Shown here: positions 24,669-33,705 of the stretch, one piece after another | How the letters are laid out: the number at the start of each line of letters is the position of its first letter | How positions within the stretch are numbered: the stretch's first letter is position 1 | Assembly: GCF_019218295.1 (NCBI RefSeq) | Contig: NZ_JAHUZF010000003.1 | Location: 372,001-436,000, forward strand | Direction: 5' to 3' | DNA: 64,000 bases | Origin: Maritimibacter sp. DP1N21-5 | GTDB taxonomy: Bacteria; Pseudomonadota; Alphaproteobacteria; Rhodobacterales; Rhodobacteraceae | Translations under genes and position numbers: made by a program | Notes under the pieces: generated by a model | What the model was told of the DNA's origin: nothing | The model's input: only the letters and a program-made list of their open reading frames with translations | Database searches by the model: none

Positions 24669-25418
24669 ATGCCCCGTTTCACCCGTTTCGCCGCCCTCGC
24701 CGCCGCCGGCCTCGCCCTGACCGCCTGTGCGACGACCGACGATCTCGGGGACGTGCCCGAGCCGATGGGCCGTTTTCTGCTGGGCCATGCGGTGACCGTC
24801 GTGGAAGAGCCACAGATCGGCCCCTTCTCGCGCGAAGCGACCGACGAGGCCTGGGAAGAGGCGATCAACTTCGCCATGACCGAACGCTTCGGGCGCTATG
24901 ACGGCGACAAGTATTTCCACATCGCGACCAAGGTCGACGGCTATGCGCTGGCCATGGTCGGCATCCCGCTGGTCTTCACGCCGAAGTCCGTCCTCGTGGC
25001 CTCGGTCACGGTCTGGGACGACGAGAAGGGCACCAAGATCAACGAGGACCCCGAGATCTTCACCGTGTCCGAAGAGCTGTCGATCGAGCAGCTTATCGGG
25101 ACCGGCCTGACCAAGACCGCGGACGAACAGATGCTGTCGCTCGCCCGGGCCTTGGCCAAGCGGGTGCATCAGTGGATGCTCGAGAACCCCGACTGGTTCG
25201 GCGACGCGTCTCTCATGGACCCGGCGACGACCTCGGCCGGTCGGCCTGCACCGACCGCCGGAACGATCCCGCCGCAGTTCGCGCGGGTGAAGGACGGCGA
25301 GCTTGAAGGCGGCACCGAGGTCGGCGGCACCTCTACCGGGGTCAAGGCCGATACGCCTCCGGGGGCGACGGTGGAGACCACGACGACCGAAGGCATGGTG
25401 GTCGAAAGCTCGTCCTGA
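24669..25418 (+). CDS. Putative lipoprotein of unknown function
   Basis: A 249-residue protein with a clear signal peptide and lipobox (LTAC). The mature part has a globular middle (EAINFAMTERFGRYDGDKYFHIATKVDGYALAM) with KSVLVASVTVWDD, and a Pro/Thr/Gly-rich tail from about residue 190 that looks disordered. AGGAG precedes the ATG. I do not recognise a family. It stands alone between the divergent P450 gene and the first tuf gene; a GC-rich hairpin follows. Confidence 0.75.
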   Translation: MPRFTRFAALAAAGLALTACATTDDLGDVPEPMGRFLLGHAVTVVEEPQIGPFSREATDEAWEEAINFAMTERFGRYDGDKYFHIATKVDGYALAMVGIPLVFTPKSVLVASVTVWDDEKGTKINEDPEIFTVSEELSIEQLIGTGLTKTADEQMLSLARALAKRVHQWMLENPDWFGDASLMDPATTSAGRPAPTAGTIPPQFARVKDGELEGGTEVGGTSTGVKADTPPGATVETTTTEGMVVESSS

Positions 25419-25424
25419 GGCCTT

Positions 25425-25445
25425 GCGGGGGGGCTCCGCCCCCGC
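25425..25445 (+). terminator. GC-rich hairpin after the lipoprotein gene
   Basis: GCGGGGG (25425-25431) pairs with CCCCCGC (25439-25445) around a 7-base loop. There is no T run, so it may be a Rho-type or weak stop. It lies seven bases past the stop codon of the lipoprotein gene. Confidence 0.5.
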
Positions 25446-25610
25446 ACCCCCGACACCTGACGATGGCGCACCCGGATGCGGGCGGGGCGGTTCCGGTGGC
25501 TCGGGCGGTATTCGAGTACTTGGGGAAAGATGAAAGACCGGGTTCGGTTCCTGCGCCTCTCGGCGACCCGGCCCGCGCGGCGCTTCGCGCAACCGAAACC
25601 CTTCCAGCGC

Positions 25611-25639
25611 TTGCTTTTCCGCGCGTCCCCGGCTAACGA
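25611..25639 (+). promoter_or_regulatory. Candidate promoter of tuf copy 1
   Basis: TTGCTT (25611-25616) and TAACGA (25634-25639) are exactly 17 bases apart, 60 bases before the tuf start. A short -10 lacking the usual final T is common in Rhodobacteraceae. Confidence 0.4.
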
Positions 25640-25698
25640 GCGCGCGGTAGACTTTAACGGGTTCTGTTGAACCGCTCTTAAGATGAGGCAACTGGCCA

Positions 25699-26874
<1,176 letters not shown>

Positions 26875-26893
26875 TCCTAGCGATACGGGTTTG

Positions 26894-26926
26894 AAAAGGG
26901 CTGCCTTCGGGCGGCCCTTTTCTTTT
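26894..26926 (+). terminator. Terminator of tuf copy 1
   Basis: A 12-bp stem (26894-26905 with 26910-26921) closed by a TTCG tetraloop and followed by a T-rich run. It is among the best factor-independent terminators in the window. Confidence 0.95.
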
Positions 26927-26972
26927 GTGCGGCACTCTTCCCTTTCCCTCCGCACCCCTCCATCCTCCGCGC

Positions 26973-27998
26973 ATGACACCAGCCGCCGATAGCCATATCC
27001 TCTACGCCCATGTCCTCGACGGCCCGAACCGGGGGCACGTTCCGGACGAGGCGGAGTTGCGCGGGGTGTTGGAGGCGGAGACGCTGGGCTGGGTGCATCT
27101 GGACGGCAACCACGCCGATACCGAACGCTGGATCGCTGAGCATCTGACTTACCTTGATCCGCAGGCCGTCGAAGCGCTGGTCGACAAAGCGACGCGGCCG
27201 CGGGTCATGAAGATGGGCAAGGGGATGATGATCTTCCTCAGGGCGATCAACATGAACGAGGGTGCCGATCCCGAGGACATGGTCAGCCTGCGCATGTGGA
27301 TCGACCCGCATCGAATCGTCACCGTGGCGCTCCGCCGCGTGCGTGCGATCGAACGGATGGATGCGGCGCTTTCGGGCGGCACCGGGCCCGAGACCTCGGG
27401 CCAGTTCCTCGCCCGGATCATCGAGGACCTGACCGAGAAGATCGGGAACTTCCAGGCCGATCTCGATACCCATGCCGAGGATCTGGAAACCCATATTATC
27501 GGCGAAAAAGGCGAGCACCTGCGCGCCGAGGTCGTGGACCTCAGGCTTCAGGTCATCGCCGCGCGCCGTTTTCTCGGGCCGCAGCGTGATGTGCTCAAGT
27601 TGATTTCGGATGTGGACTCGCCTGTGATCGACGACGAGGCGCGGCGCGAGATCGAGGAAGAAGCGCAGAAGATGACGCGGATCGTCGAAGACCTCGACGA
27701 GCTGCGCGATCAGGCCATGGTTCTGCGCGAAGAGCTGTCGGGCCAGTTGTCCGACCGGTTGAACCGAAACATGTTCGTGATGAGCGTGGTGTCGGTGATC
27801 TTCCTGCCGCTGGGTTTTCTGACCGGGCTTTTCGGGGTCAACGTGGGCGGCATGCCGGGGGTGGATGATCCCTGGGCCTTCGCGGTGCTCTGCCTCTGGC
27901 TGGGGGCGCTCGTCGCGGTGCTGGTGTTCTTTCTGTGGCGCCTGCGCTGGATCACGCTCCCGCATCGGCTGCGCAGCCGCGGCAGGACGAGACAGTAG
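26973..27998 (+). CDS. CorA-family transporter, ZntB-like
   Basis: A 341-residue inner-membrane channel-type transporter. A large cytosolic domain rich in acidic helices is followed by two C-terminal membrane helices. The signature between them reads GVNVGGMPG, with GVN where CorA has GMN, as in ZntB. ZntB is linked to zinc transport by proton coupling, so the ion is probably zinc. I chose the ATG at 26973, which gives the family N-terminus but lacks a clear ribosome site; an upstream in-frame start would read through the tuf terminator. Confidence 0.88.
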   Translation: MTPAADSHILYAHVLDGPNRGHVPDEAELRGVLEAETLGWVHLDGNHADTERWIAEHLTYLDPQAVEALVDKATRPRVMKMGKGMMIFLRAINMNEGADPEDMVSLRMWIDPHRIVTVALRRVRAIERMDAALSGGTGPETSGQFLARIIEDLTEKIGNFQADLDTHAEDLETHIIGEKGEHLRAEVVDLRLQVIAARRFLGPQRDVLKLISDVDSPVIDDEARREIEEEAQKMTRIVEDLDELRDQAMVLREELSGQLSDRLNRNMFVMSVVSVIFLPLGFLTGLFGVNVGGMPGVDDPWAFAVLCLWLGALVAVLVFFLWRLRWITLPHRLRSRGRTRQ

Positions 27999-28014
27999 AA
28001 AGGAACTGACACTC

Positions 28015-28398
28015 ATGGTGCTTTGGATCATCGCCGCCGTCGCGCTGCACGCCGCCTATGTCCTGACGCCGGCGGCGCTTTTCCTGCCCCGCGAGGGCGC
28101 GCTCAAGCATCTGGGCGGGCGCGACGACCTGCCGGAACCGGGCGTCTTGACCGGGCGTGCGCGCCGCGCGCTCGCCAATTGGCAGGAAAGCCTCCCCGTC
28201 TTCGTCCTGCTTGCCCTGGCGGCTCTGGTGTTGGGTGCCGATGACCGGGCAACGCTGGGGGCGATGATCTTCGTTCTGGCGCGGGTCGCCTACCTGCCAC
28301 TTTACCTGACCGGACTTCCCGGGCCGCGATCCTTGGCATGGCTCGTGGCGGTCGGCGGGCTGGTCGTCATGGCGCTTTCGGTGGCGTCCTTCGTTTGA
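28015..28398 (+). CDS. MAPEG-family membrane protein
   Basis: A 127-residue protein with about four membrane helices: an opening WIIAAVALHAAYVLTPAALF, a central RARRALANWQESLPVFVLLALAAL typical of the MAPEG fold, then AYLPLYLTGLPGPRSLAWLVA. MAPEG proteins include glutathione transferases, but bacterial members are mostly uncharacterised. AAAGGA lies nine bases before the ATG. It follows the ZntB-like gene by 16 bases and may share its transcript. The next gene is convergent. Confidence 0.85.
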   Translation: MVLWIIAAVALHAAYVLTPAALFLPREGALKHLGGRDDLPEPGVLTGRARRALANWQESLPVFVLLALAALVLGADDRATLGAMIFVLARVAYLPLYLTGLPGPRSLAWLVAVGGLVVMALSVASFV

Positions 28399-28407
28399 GG
28401 CGAGCGC

Positions 28408-29241
28408 CTATTTCGGCAGCATCTTCCACGACAGCCGGACACCGGGCGCGCGTTCGATGGCCTCGGCCATCTCCAGCATGCGCAGCTCCTCTCCGAAGGC
28501 TGCGAACAGCGGATGCGCCTCGGCGATCCCGGCCAGAAGTGCCGCGTCCGACAGCCCGTCCACATGGGCGGCCGCAATCGCCTCGGGTCCGAGCGGGGAG
28601 GTGACCCTTGTGACGAGCGTGTGGTCGGTGACATGGGCGAGGGGGACCACATGCGGGGCGAGGCGATGCACCTGCACCGGGACCCAGGGCTGGCGCCAGT
28701 GGAAGGCGTCGATGAAAACGACGATCGCATCGGGGAGCAGGTCGGGATAGAACGTCCCGGCAATCGCATCCAGCGCCTCGGTCGATTTCGCGGCATCCAC
28801 GATGAGAAGCTCGATCGGCCCACCTTCCCAGTCCTCGCGCCCGATTTCGCCCTTGTGAAGCGCGAGGGTCTGCGCCCAAGGGGCGAGGAGCGCCCTTGTC
28901 GCCTCTTCCATATGCGGTCCGTCGAAGGCGGGCGCCCCGGCGGGATAGAGCATGTCGCGTTTGTGATGCTCGGTCGCGGTGAACCGGTCGAAGGCATGAA
29001 GCGCCGGTTGCCGCCCAGCTTGCGCCAGCCCCTCGGCGACCCGCGCCGTGCACCCCCCCGCAAAGGCCCCGAGGTCCACGACGGCACCGTGACCGGTCAG
29101 CCACTCCGCCCCGAGCCAGTGCAGGAGCAACTCGGTTTCGTGGCTGACCATCGTGGGCACGCGGGACGCGGGTCCGAGCTTGCCCGGTCCAGCCCGGAAC
29201 CACGGGCTTTCGTCGAAGATGGAGAAATCGCGCGGCGCCAT
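28408..29241 (-). CDS. Probable class I SAM-dependent methyltransferase
   Basis: A 277-residue protein. VVDLGAFAGGCTARVAEGL near residue 55 looks like the SAM-binding motif I, and ELLIVDAAKSTEALDAI and PDAIVVFIDAFHWRQPW fit later strands of the Rossmann fold, in the style of TylF/cephalosporin-hydroxylase-like methyltransferases. Its substrate is unknown, and the C-terminal 90 residues match nothing I know. It stands alone, convergent with the MAPEG gene and divergent from tRNA-Trp. Confidence 0.6.
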   Translation of the reverse strand: MAPRDFSIFDESPWFRAGPGKLGPASRVPTMVSHETELLLHWLGAEWLTGHGAVVDLGAFAGGCTARVAEGLAQAGRQPALHAFDRFTATEHHKRDMLYPAGAPAFDGPHMEEATRALLAPWAQTLALHKGEIGREDWEGGPIELLIVDAAKSTEALDAIAGTFYPDLLPDAIVVFIDAFHWRQPWVPVQVHRLAPHVVPLAHVTDHTLVTRVTSPLGPEAIAAAHVDGLSDAALLAGIAEAHPLFAAFGEELRMLEMAEAIERAPGVRLSWKMLPK

Positions 29242-29340
29242 GGACCGGCGTTACCATGCTCGCGACCAGCGGGGAAGCGCCGGTCGCCGGTGCGGCCCAT
29301 AAGCCCGACCGAAAACCGGAAAGGATCTGCGCTTTCCCGC

Positions 29341-29369
29341 TTGATTGCCCGTCGCGCTTGGACTAAACC
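29341..29369 (+). promoter_or_regulatory. Promoter of tRNA-Trp
   Basis: TTGATT (29341-29346) and TAAACC (29364-29369) are 17 bases apart. Transcription would start about seven bases before the tRNA. It may also drive secE and nusG, as I see no terminator between. Confidence 0.6.
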
Positions 29370-29382
29370 CCAGCCCGGTCAC

Positions 29383-29458
29383 AGGGGTATAGCTCAGCTG
29401 GTAGAGCGACGGTCTCCAAAACCGTAGGTCGCGGGTTCGAACCCTGCTGCCCCTGCCA
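29383..29458 (+). tRNA. trnW: tRNA-Trp (CCA anticodon)
   Basis: A full cloverleaf of 76 bases including an encoded 3' CCA. The acceptor arms AGGGGTA and TGCCCCT pair with one G-T, the D arm has AGCTCAGCTGGTAGAGC, and the anticodon loop CTCCAAA places CCA at positions 34-36. The T loop GGTTCGAACC is standard. tRNA-Trp before secE and nusG is a conserved order in Alphaproteobacteria. Confidence 0.98.
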
Positions 29459-29678
29459 AGACCACTTTCCAGACGAACGGTTCCTTAAGCGCGGCCAAGC
29501 ACGTTGCGCGTGTCTGTCCCTCGCCGAACGCATGAAGGTCGACCCCTTTAACCGGTTGCGCGACGAGGGGAAGCGCCTCGGCTGTCCTGTCGTCTCACAC
29601 GACGGCGATGCGGGACAGGGTTGAAAACCCGGACCGCATCGCGTATCTCGCGCACTGATCGAGACGAAGGTTGCGCAT

Positions 29679-29882
29679 ATGGCCACGAAAACCACCAATC
29701 CCCTCCAGTTCATCCAGCAGGTCCGCTCGGAGGTCTCCAAGGTCGTGTGGCCGACCCGCCGCGAAGTGCTTCTGACCACCGGCATGGTCGTCGCCATGGC
29801 CGGTTTGCTGGCGATCTTTTTCTCCTTGGTCGACTGGGCGATCCGCTCGGGTCTCGCCGGGGTCCTGACCTTCTTCGGCTAA
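29679..29882 (+). CDS. secE: Preprotein translocase subunit SecE
   Basis: A 67-residue protein that stabilises SecY in the SecYEG channel. It is the short, single-helix form: an amphipathic segment QFIQQVRSEVSKVVWPTRREV, with the conserved VxWPxR, then one membrane helix ending near the C-terminus. GAAGG lies before the ATG. It follows tRNA-Trp by 220 bases and precedes nusG, the usual order. Confidence 0.95.
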   Translation: MATKTTNPLQFIQQVRSEVSKVVWPTRREVLLTTGMVVAMAGLLAIFFSLVDWAIRSGLAGVLTFFG

Positions 29883-30057
29883 GACCGCCGCCGGTCATCC
29901 CACCCGTCTGCAAGGGTTGAAAATCCCCCCGGGGCGCTGTAAACGACAGCCGATCCCCAGAAGGCGCGCAATGATTCGAGTTGCGCGCCCGATTTTTATC
30001 CGGGACCTGGAAACAGACGGCGGCGGCTTCGACCGCCAGAAAGCAAGGACAAAAACG

Positions 30058-30591
30058 ATGGCGAAACGGTGGTACTCGGTGAGCGTTCTCTCGAACTTCG
30101 AGAAGAAGATCGCCGAACAGATCAGGACCGCCGTGGAAGAAGCGGGCCTCGAGGACCAGATCGACGAAGTCCTCGTCCCGACCGAAGAGGTCATCGAGAT
30201 CCGCAAGGGCAAGAAGGTTTCGACCGAGCGCCGCTTCATGCCGGGCTACGTGCTCGTCCACATGGAAATGTCCGACGAAGGCTACCACCTCGTGAACGGC
30301 ATCAACCGCGTGACCGGCTTCCTCGGGCCGCAGGGCCGCCCGATGCCGATGCGCGATGCCGAAGTCGAAGCGATCCTCGGCCGCGTCGAAGAAGGCGTGG
30401 AAGCGCCGCGCACGCTCATCAGCTTCGAGATCGGCGAAAAGGTCGCGGTCACCGACGGTCCCTTCGAGGGCTTCGACGGGATGGTCGAAGGCGTGGACGA
30501 AGGCAACCAGCGCCTCAAGGTGTCCGTCTCGATCTTCGGCCGCGCGACGCCTGTGGAACTCGAATACACGCAGGTGTCGAAACAGGGCTGA
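30058..30591 (+). CDS. nusG: Transcription termination/antitermination factor NusG
   Basis: A 177-residue protein. The N-terminal NGN domain opens with KRWYSVSVLSNFEKK and contains the RNA-polymerase contact region (RRFMPGYVLVHMEMSDEGY); the C-terminal KOW domain is GEKVAVTDGPFEGFDG. NusG binds RNA polymerase and either Rho or ribosomal protein S10, linking transcription and translation. AAGGAC lies before the ATG at 30058; longer in-frame readings start in the secE-nusG gap and lack support. A strong terminator follows. Confidence 0.97.
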   Translation: MAKRWYSVSVLSNFEKKIAEQIRTAVEEAGLEDQIDEVLVPTEEVIEIRKGKKVSTERRFMPGYVLVHMEMSDEGYHLVNGINRVTGFLGPQGRPMPMRDAEVEAILGRVEEGVEAPRTLISFEIGEKVAVTDGPFEGFDGMVEGVDEGNQRLKVSVSIFGRATPVELEYTQVSKQG

Positions 30592-30614
30592 TCGCCCGAC
30601 ACGCAGGAACGTTG

Positions 30615-30643
30615 AAAACGCCGGGTCTCCCGGCGTTTTTTTG
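30615..30643. terminator. Terminator after nusG, probably two-way
   Basis: AAAACGCCGGG (30615-30625) pairs with CCCGGCGTTTT (30629-30639) around TCT, then more T. The A run on the left gives T residues on the minus strand, so it can also stop the convergent YdeI-like gene. Confidence 0.95.
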
Positions 30644-30647
30644 TGCC

Positions 30648-31277
30648 TTAACGCTCCATCGCACCCTTGCCGGCCAGGATATGCGGCCGGAATTTCTCGA
30701 TCCGCGCGTAACGCGTTTCGGGTTTCTTCGCCTGGTTCAGGTTGAAGGCATAGCTCTTCTGCCGCCCCGGCGTCAGGGCAAAGAAGGCCTCGGCCAGTTC
30801 CGGGTCCTCGTCCAGCGCCTGGGTCAACTCGTCGGGCATCTCGACCTCGGTTTCGACCTTCGGCGGCTTGGTTCCGCGCTCGGCGTGGTCCATGAGCGTC
30901 GCGAGATAGTCCTTGATGATCGGCTCCAGACGGGCTGGGCCCTCGTTGTCGGTGAAATAGAGCACATTCGACACCCTGCTGTTGGGGCCGGCGGGCTTCA
31001 GGATGCCTTCGGGATCATCGAGCAGGCTGCCGTTCATGAAGGTGAAGCGGAAATCGCCGCGAAACGCACCCATGATCGCGATGTTGCGACCCGCGTGCAT
31101 GTAACAGGGGTGCCCCCATTTCACATGCTCCGAAAGTCCCATCCCGAGGCAGATCTCGCGCAGCCGCGCTTGCCCCTCGTCCCAGAGCCGCGCCGAGCAG
31201 TCGGGCGTATCGAAACGGTCGCAGCGCCCGCATCCCTTGGTGAAATAGTCGTCGGCTTCCGTGATCATATCAGCCAT
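30648..31277 (-). CDS. YdeI/OmpD-associated (DUF1801-like) protein
   Basis: A 209-residue protein. The first half has the DUF1801-like layout (CLGMGLSEHVKWGHPCYMHAGRNIAIMGAFRGDFRFTF in pieces), and the C-terminal part, with DEDPELAEAFFALTPGRQKSYAFNLNQAKKPETRYARI, is the OmdA domain. YdeI-type proteins are loosely linked to peptide resistance; the reaction is unknown. Cysteines in TKGCGRCDRFDTPDC could bind metal. It lies 15 bases after a VOC gene on the same strand, forming a two-gene operon set between nusG and rplK. Confidence 0.8.
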   Translation of the reverse strand: MADMITEADDYFTKGCGRCDRFDTPDCSARLWDEGQARLREICLGMGLSEHVKWGHPCYMHAGRNIAIMGAFRGDFRFTFMNGSLLDDPEGILKPAGPNSRVSNVLYFTDNEGPARLEPIIKDYLATLMDHAERGTKPPKVETEVEMPDELTQALDEDPELAEAFFALTPGRQKSYAFNLNQAKKPETRYARIEKFRPHILAGKGAMER

Positions 31278-31292
31278 GTCGTCGTGTCTTTC

Positions 31293-31673
31293 TCAGCGGG
31301 TCTTCATCAGGCAGAAGCCGTTTCCGAAGGGGTCCGAACAGAAGGCTGTTGGCGGACGCTCCTCCATGTCGAAGCGTTGCTCGAGCGTGCCGCCAAGGTC
31401 CACCAGCCGGACGAGCGTTTCCTCGAAGTCGTCCACCTGGATGTCCAGATGCACGGGGGTCCAGTGGCGGCCATAGCGGCGGCGATCGTCGCTGCCGGGC
31501 GCCGGGGCGGTGCCTTCGGGTTTTTCCATGAGGCCGAGCATCTGTTCGCCGTCACCCTTGAGCACGGCATAGACCGGCACCGGGCGCGCGACTTCGCGCA
31601 GAGACAGAACCTTGGTGTAGAAGGCGATCCCGGCGACCAGGTCGGGCACGTCGATCGTGACGGAATACTTCAT
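31293..31673 (-). CDS. VOC-family (glyoxalase-like) protein
   Basis: A 126-residue protein of the vicinal-oxygen-chelate fold: YSVTIDVPDLVAGIAFYTKVLSL at the start, HLDIQVDDFEETLVRLVDLGG and the closing FCSDPFGNGFCLM. The ligand is unknown. It is the first gene of a pair with the YdeI-like gene. Upstream on the other strand is the rplK promoter region. Confidence 0.82.
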   Translation of the reverse strand: MKYSVTIDVPDLVAGIAFYTKVLSLREVARPVPVYAVLKGDGEQMLGLMEKPEGTAPAPGSDDRRRYGRHWTPVHLDIQVDDFEETLVRLVDLGGTLEQRFDMEERPPTAFCSDPFGNGFCLMKTR

Positions 31674-31750
31674 GTCATCTCCATCGGGTTGCCGGGGTCC
31701 CGCCGGCCGGGTCGGCCCGGCGGCCTCGCGCGGATGGTCTCAGGAATCGC

Positions 31751-31779
31751 TTGCCTTGTCACGCCGATGCGTCTATCCC
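31751..31779 (+). promoter_or_regulatory. Promoter of rplK-rplA
   Basis: TTGCCT (31751-31756) and TATCCC (31774-31779) are 17 bases apart, leaving a leader of about 130 bases before rplK. The leader may hold the L1-binding site that controls the operon in other bacteria; I did not resolve its fold. Confidence 0.5.
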
Positions 31780-31916
31780 CCGCCCCACGTCAGGGCAGCC
31801 TCCGGGTTTGCCCTGATGTCCATTGTGGGAGGCGAGCGCGTCGCGACGTGCGGACCGCACCACGGCAACGAAGCCTTCGGGACGCGTCTCGGGGGTGTTG
31901 AAGAAGGAGATGGCCA

Positions 31917-32366
31917 ATGGCCAAGAAACTTATCGGGACGCTGAAGCTTCAGATCCCCGCCGGCAAAGCGAACCCCTCGCCGCCCGTCGGCCCCGCGCTG
32001 GGTCAGCGCGGCATCAACATCATGGAATTCTGCAAGGCCTTCAACGCGAAGACCCAGGAAATGGAAGAGGGTGCGCCCTGTCCGACCGTGATTTCCTACT
32101 ACCAGGACAAGTCCTTCACGATGGACATCAAGACGCCGCCCGCGTCTTACTACCTGAAAAAAGCCGCTGGCCTGAAGCCGGTCGGTAAGCGGAACCGTCC
32201 GAAGGGCTCGCCGGCTCCGGGCCGTGAAACCGCCGGCACCGTGACCGTTGCCCAGGTGCGTGAAATCGCCGAAGCGAAAATGCGCGACCTGAACGCCAAC
32301 GACGTCGACGGCGCGATGCAGATCATCCTGGGCTCCGCCCGCTCCATGGGCATTGAGGTGAAGTAA
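31917..32366 (+). CDS. rplK: 50S ribosomal protein L11
   Basis: A 149-residue protein of the GTPase-associated centre, beside the L10/L12 stalk. It shows [33 protein letters not shown] and the C-terminal RNA-binding part with [19 protein letters not shown]. The proline-rich hinge where thiopeptides act is intact. AAGGAGATGGCC precedes the ATG. Its stop is one base before the rplA start. Confidence 0.98.
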   Translation: MAKKLIGTLKLQIPAGKANPSPPVGPALGQRGINIMEFCKAFNAKTQEMEEGAPCPTVISYYQDKSFTMDIKTPPASYYLKKAAGLKPVGKRNRPKGSPAPGRETAGTVTVAQVREIAEAKMRDLNANDVDGAMQIILGSARSMGIEVK

Positions 32367-32367
32367 G

Positions 32368-33066
32368 ATGGCAAAGCTCGGAAAACGCACCAAAGCGGCC
32401 CGCGAAGCCTTCGCCGGTAAAGAAAACATCACCGTCGAAGAAGCTGTCGCGCTGATCAAGTCGAACGCCAACGCGAAATTCGACGAGTCGGTCGAAATCG
32501 CGATGAACCTCGGCGTCGACCCGCGCCACGCCGACCAGATGGTCCGCGGCACGGTCAACCTGCCCAACGGCACCGGCAAGACGGTGCGCGTCGCGGTCTT
32601 CGCCCGTGGCGAAAAGGCGGAGGAGGCGAAAGCCGCCGGCGCCGACATCGTTGGCGCGGAAGACCTCATGGAAACCGTGCAGGGCGGCAAGATCGACTTT
32701 GATCGCTGCATTGCCACCCCGGACATGATGCCGATCGTCGGCCGTCTGGGCAAAGTGCTCGGCCCCCGCAACCTGATGCCGAACCCGAAAATCGGCACCG
32801 TCACGCTCGACGTGAAAGAGGCCGTTGAAGCCGCCAAAGGCGGTCAGGTCCAGTTCAAGGTCGAAAAAGCGGGCGTCATCCACGCCGGTATCGGCAAGGC
32901 CTCCTTCGACGAAGGCAAGCTCGTGGAAAACGTGCGCGCCTTCGTGGATGCCGTGTCGAAAGCCAAGCCCTCGGGCGCGAAAGGGACCTACATGAAAAAG
33001 GTCTCGCTCTCGTCGACGATGGGCCCGGGCGTCTCGGTGAACGTGGAAAGCGCCACCGGGAACTAA
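32368..33066 (+). CDS. rplA: 50S ribosomal protein L1
   Basis: A 232-residue protein of the L1 stalk, which moves E-site tRNA. It has the two-domain L1 sequence with [38 protein letters not shown] and a C-terminal [13 protein letters not shown]. In other bacteria L1 also represses rplK-rplA translation by binding the leader RNA. It is coupled to rplK and followed by a strong terminator, so here rplKA form a unit separate from rplJL. Confidence 0.98.
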   Translation: MAKLGKRTKAAREAFAGKENITVEEAVALIKSNANAKFDESVEIAMNLGVDPRHADQMVRGTVNLPNGTGKTVRVAVFARGEKAEEAKAAGADIVGAEDLMETVQGGKIDFDRCIATPDMMPIVGRLGKVLGPRNLMPNPKIGTVTLDVKEAVEAAKGGQVQFKVEKAGVIHAGIGKASFDEGKLVENVRAFVDAVSKAKPSGAKGTYMKKVSLSSTMGPGVSVNVESATGN

Positions 33067-33089
33067 GGTTTCCGTGGCATCGGAATTGG

Positions 33090-33120
33090 AAAGGGCGCTT
33101 CTCGGGGCGCCCTTTTTCTT
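33090..33120 (+). terminator. Terminator after rplA
   Basis: AAAGGGCGC (33090-33098) pairs with GCGCCCTTT (33107-33115), followed by a T run. It cuts rplKA off from rplJL, which in E. coli are read together. Confidence 0.92.
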
Positions 33121-33149
33121 GGGAAGGTTCTGTGTCCCACGTCAGATCG

Positions 33150-33557
33150 TCAATTGATGTACGGAATGCCATCTTCGTACCACCCTGACACGGGATCTGA
33201 AAAAGGGTTGTTTCGCGTACTCGTCGTGCCCGACTCCGTATCGGAAACATAGCAGGTATCTAGGTTCGGACAGTCGAACGTGCCCGTGTTGGGAATGTTG
33301 GTGAAAAAATCTTCGGTGGGTCCCGCCCCGGCCGTTCCTGATCCGCCGACCTCCATGTCGCTAATCGCGGATGATGTCTTGGAGGCGAGCGCGGTCGTGC
33401 CCCCCGAGACCGACGTGAGGACCGCGATGCCAAGTCCGACGATGGCCGCGGTCAGCACGACCCAATCGACGGTGACGGCGCCGTCGGTGTCGGTGGAGAA
33501 GCGGGCAAGGCGGGTGCGAAGCGTGGCCTTCGGCCGGTTCATCAAAATGCGGGTCAT
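33150..33557 (-). CDS. Pilin-like small secreted or membrane protein
   Basis: A 135-residue protein. Residues about 17-50 read as a basic stretch, DTDGAVTVDWVVLTAAIVGLGIAVLTSV, close to the conserved part of Flp/TadE-type pilins, in which the glutamate or aspartate after the hydrophobic start is key. The mature part has many Gly, Ser and Thr and two cysteines (DCPNLDTC). No tad or prepilin peptidase gene is nearby, so it is an orphan. The start has no good ribosome site; M6 is an alternative. Surface filament subunit is an inference. Confidence 0.6.
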   Translation of the reverse strand: MTRILMNRPKATLRTRLARFSTDTDGAVTVDWVVLTAAIVGLGIAVLTSVSGGTTALASKTSSAISDMEVGGSGTAGAGPTEDFFTNIPNTGTFDCPNLDTCYVSDTESGTTSTRNNPFSDPVSGWYEDGIPYIN

Positions 33558-33705
33558 GAGCTATACATTCTGGAAGAGGGCCTAATACGTGGCTCGCTCA
33601 ACGGGATAGGATGCCCTCAGGGAAAATCGGTGGCCGAACTTCGGCGCATAGGGGGTATTTCGGCGTCCGCCCCCGCGCGCAGTTTCCACGCGCATCGTAC
33701 CGGGT

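Noticed and set aside
29459..29678. A further tRNA between tRNA-Trp and secE
   Set aside because: No second cloverleaf or T-loop motif is seen in the gap.
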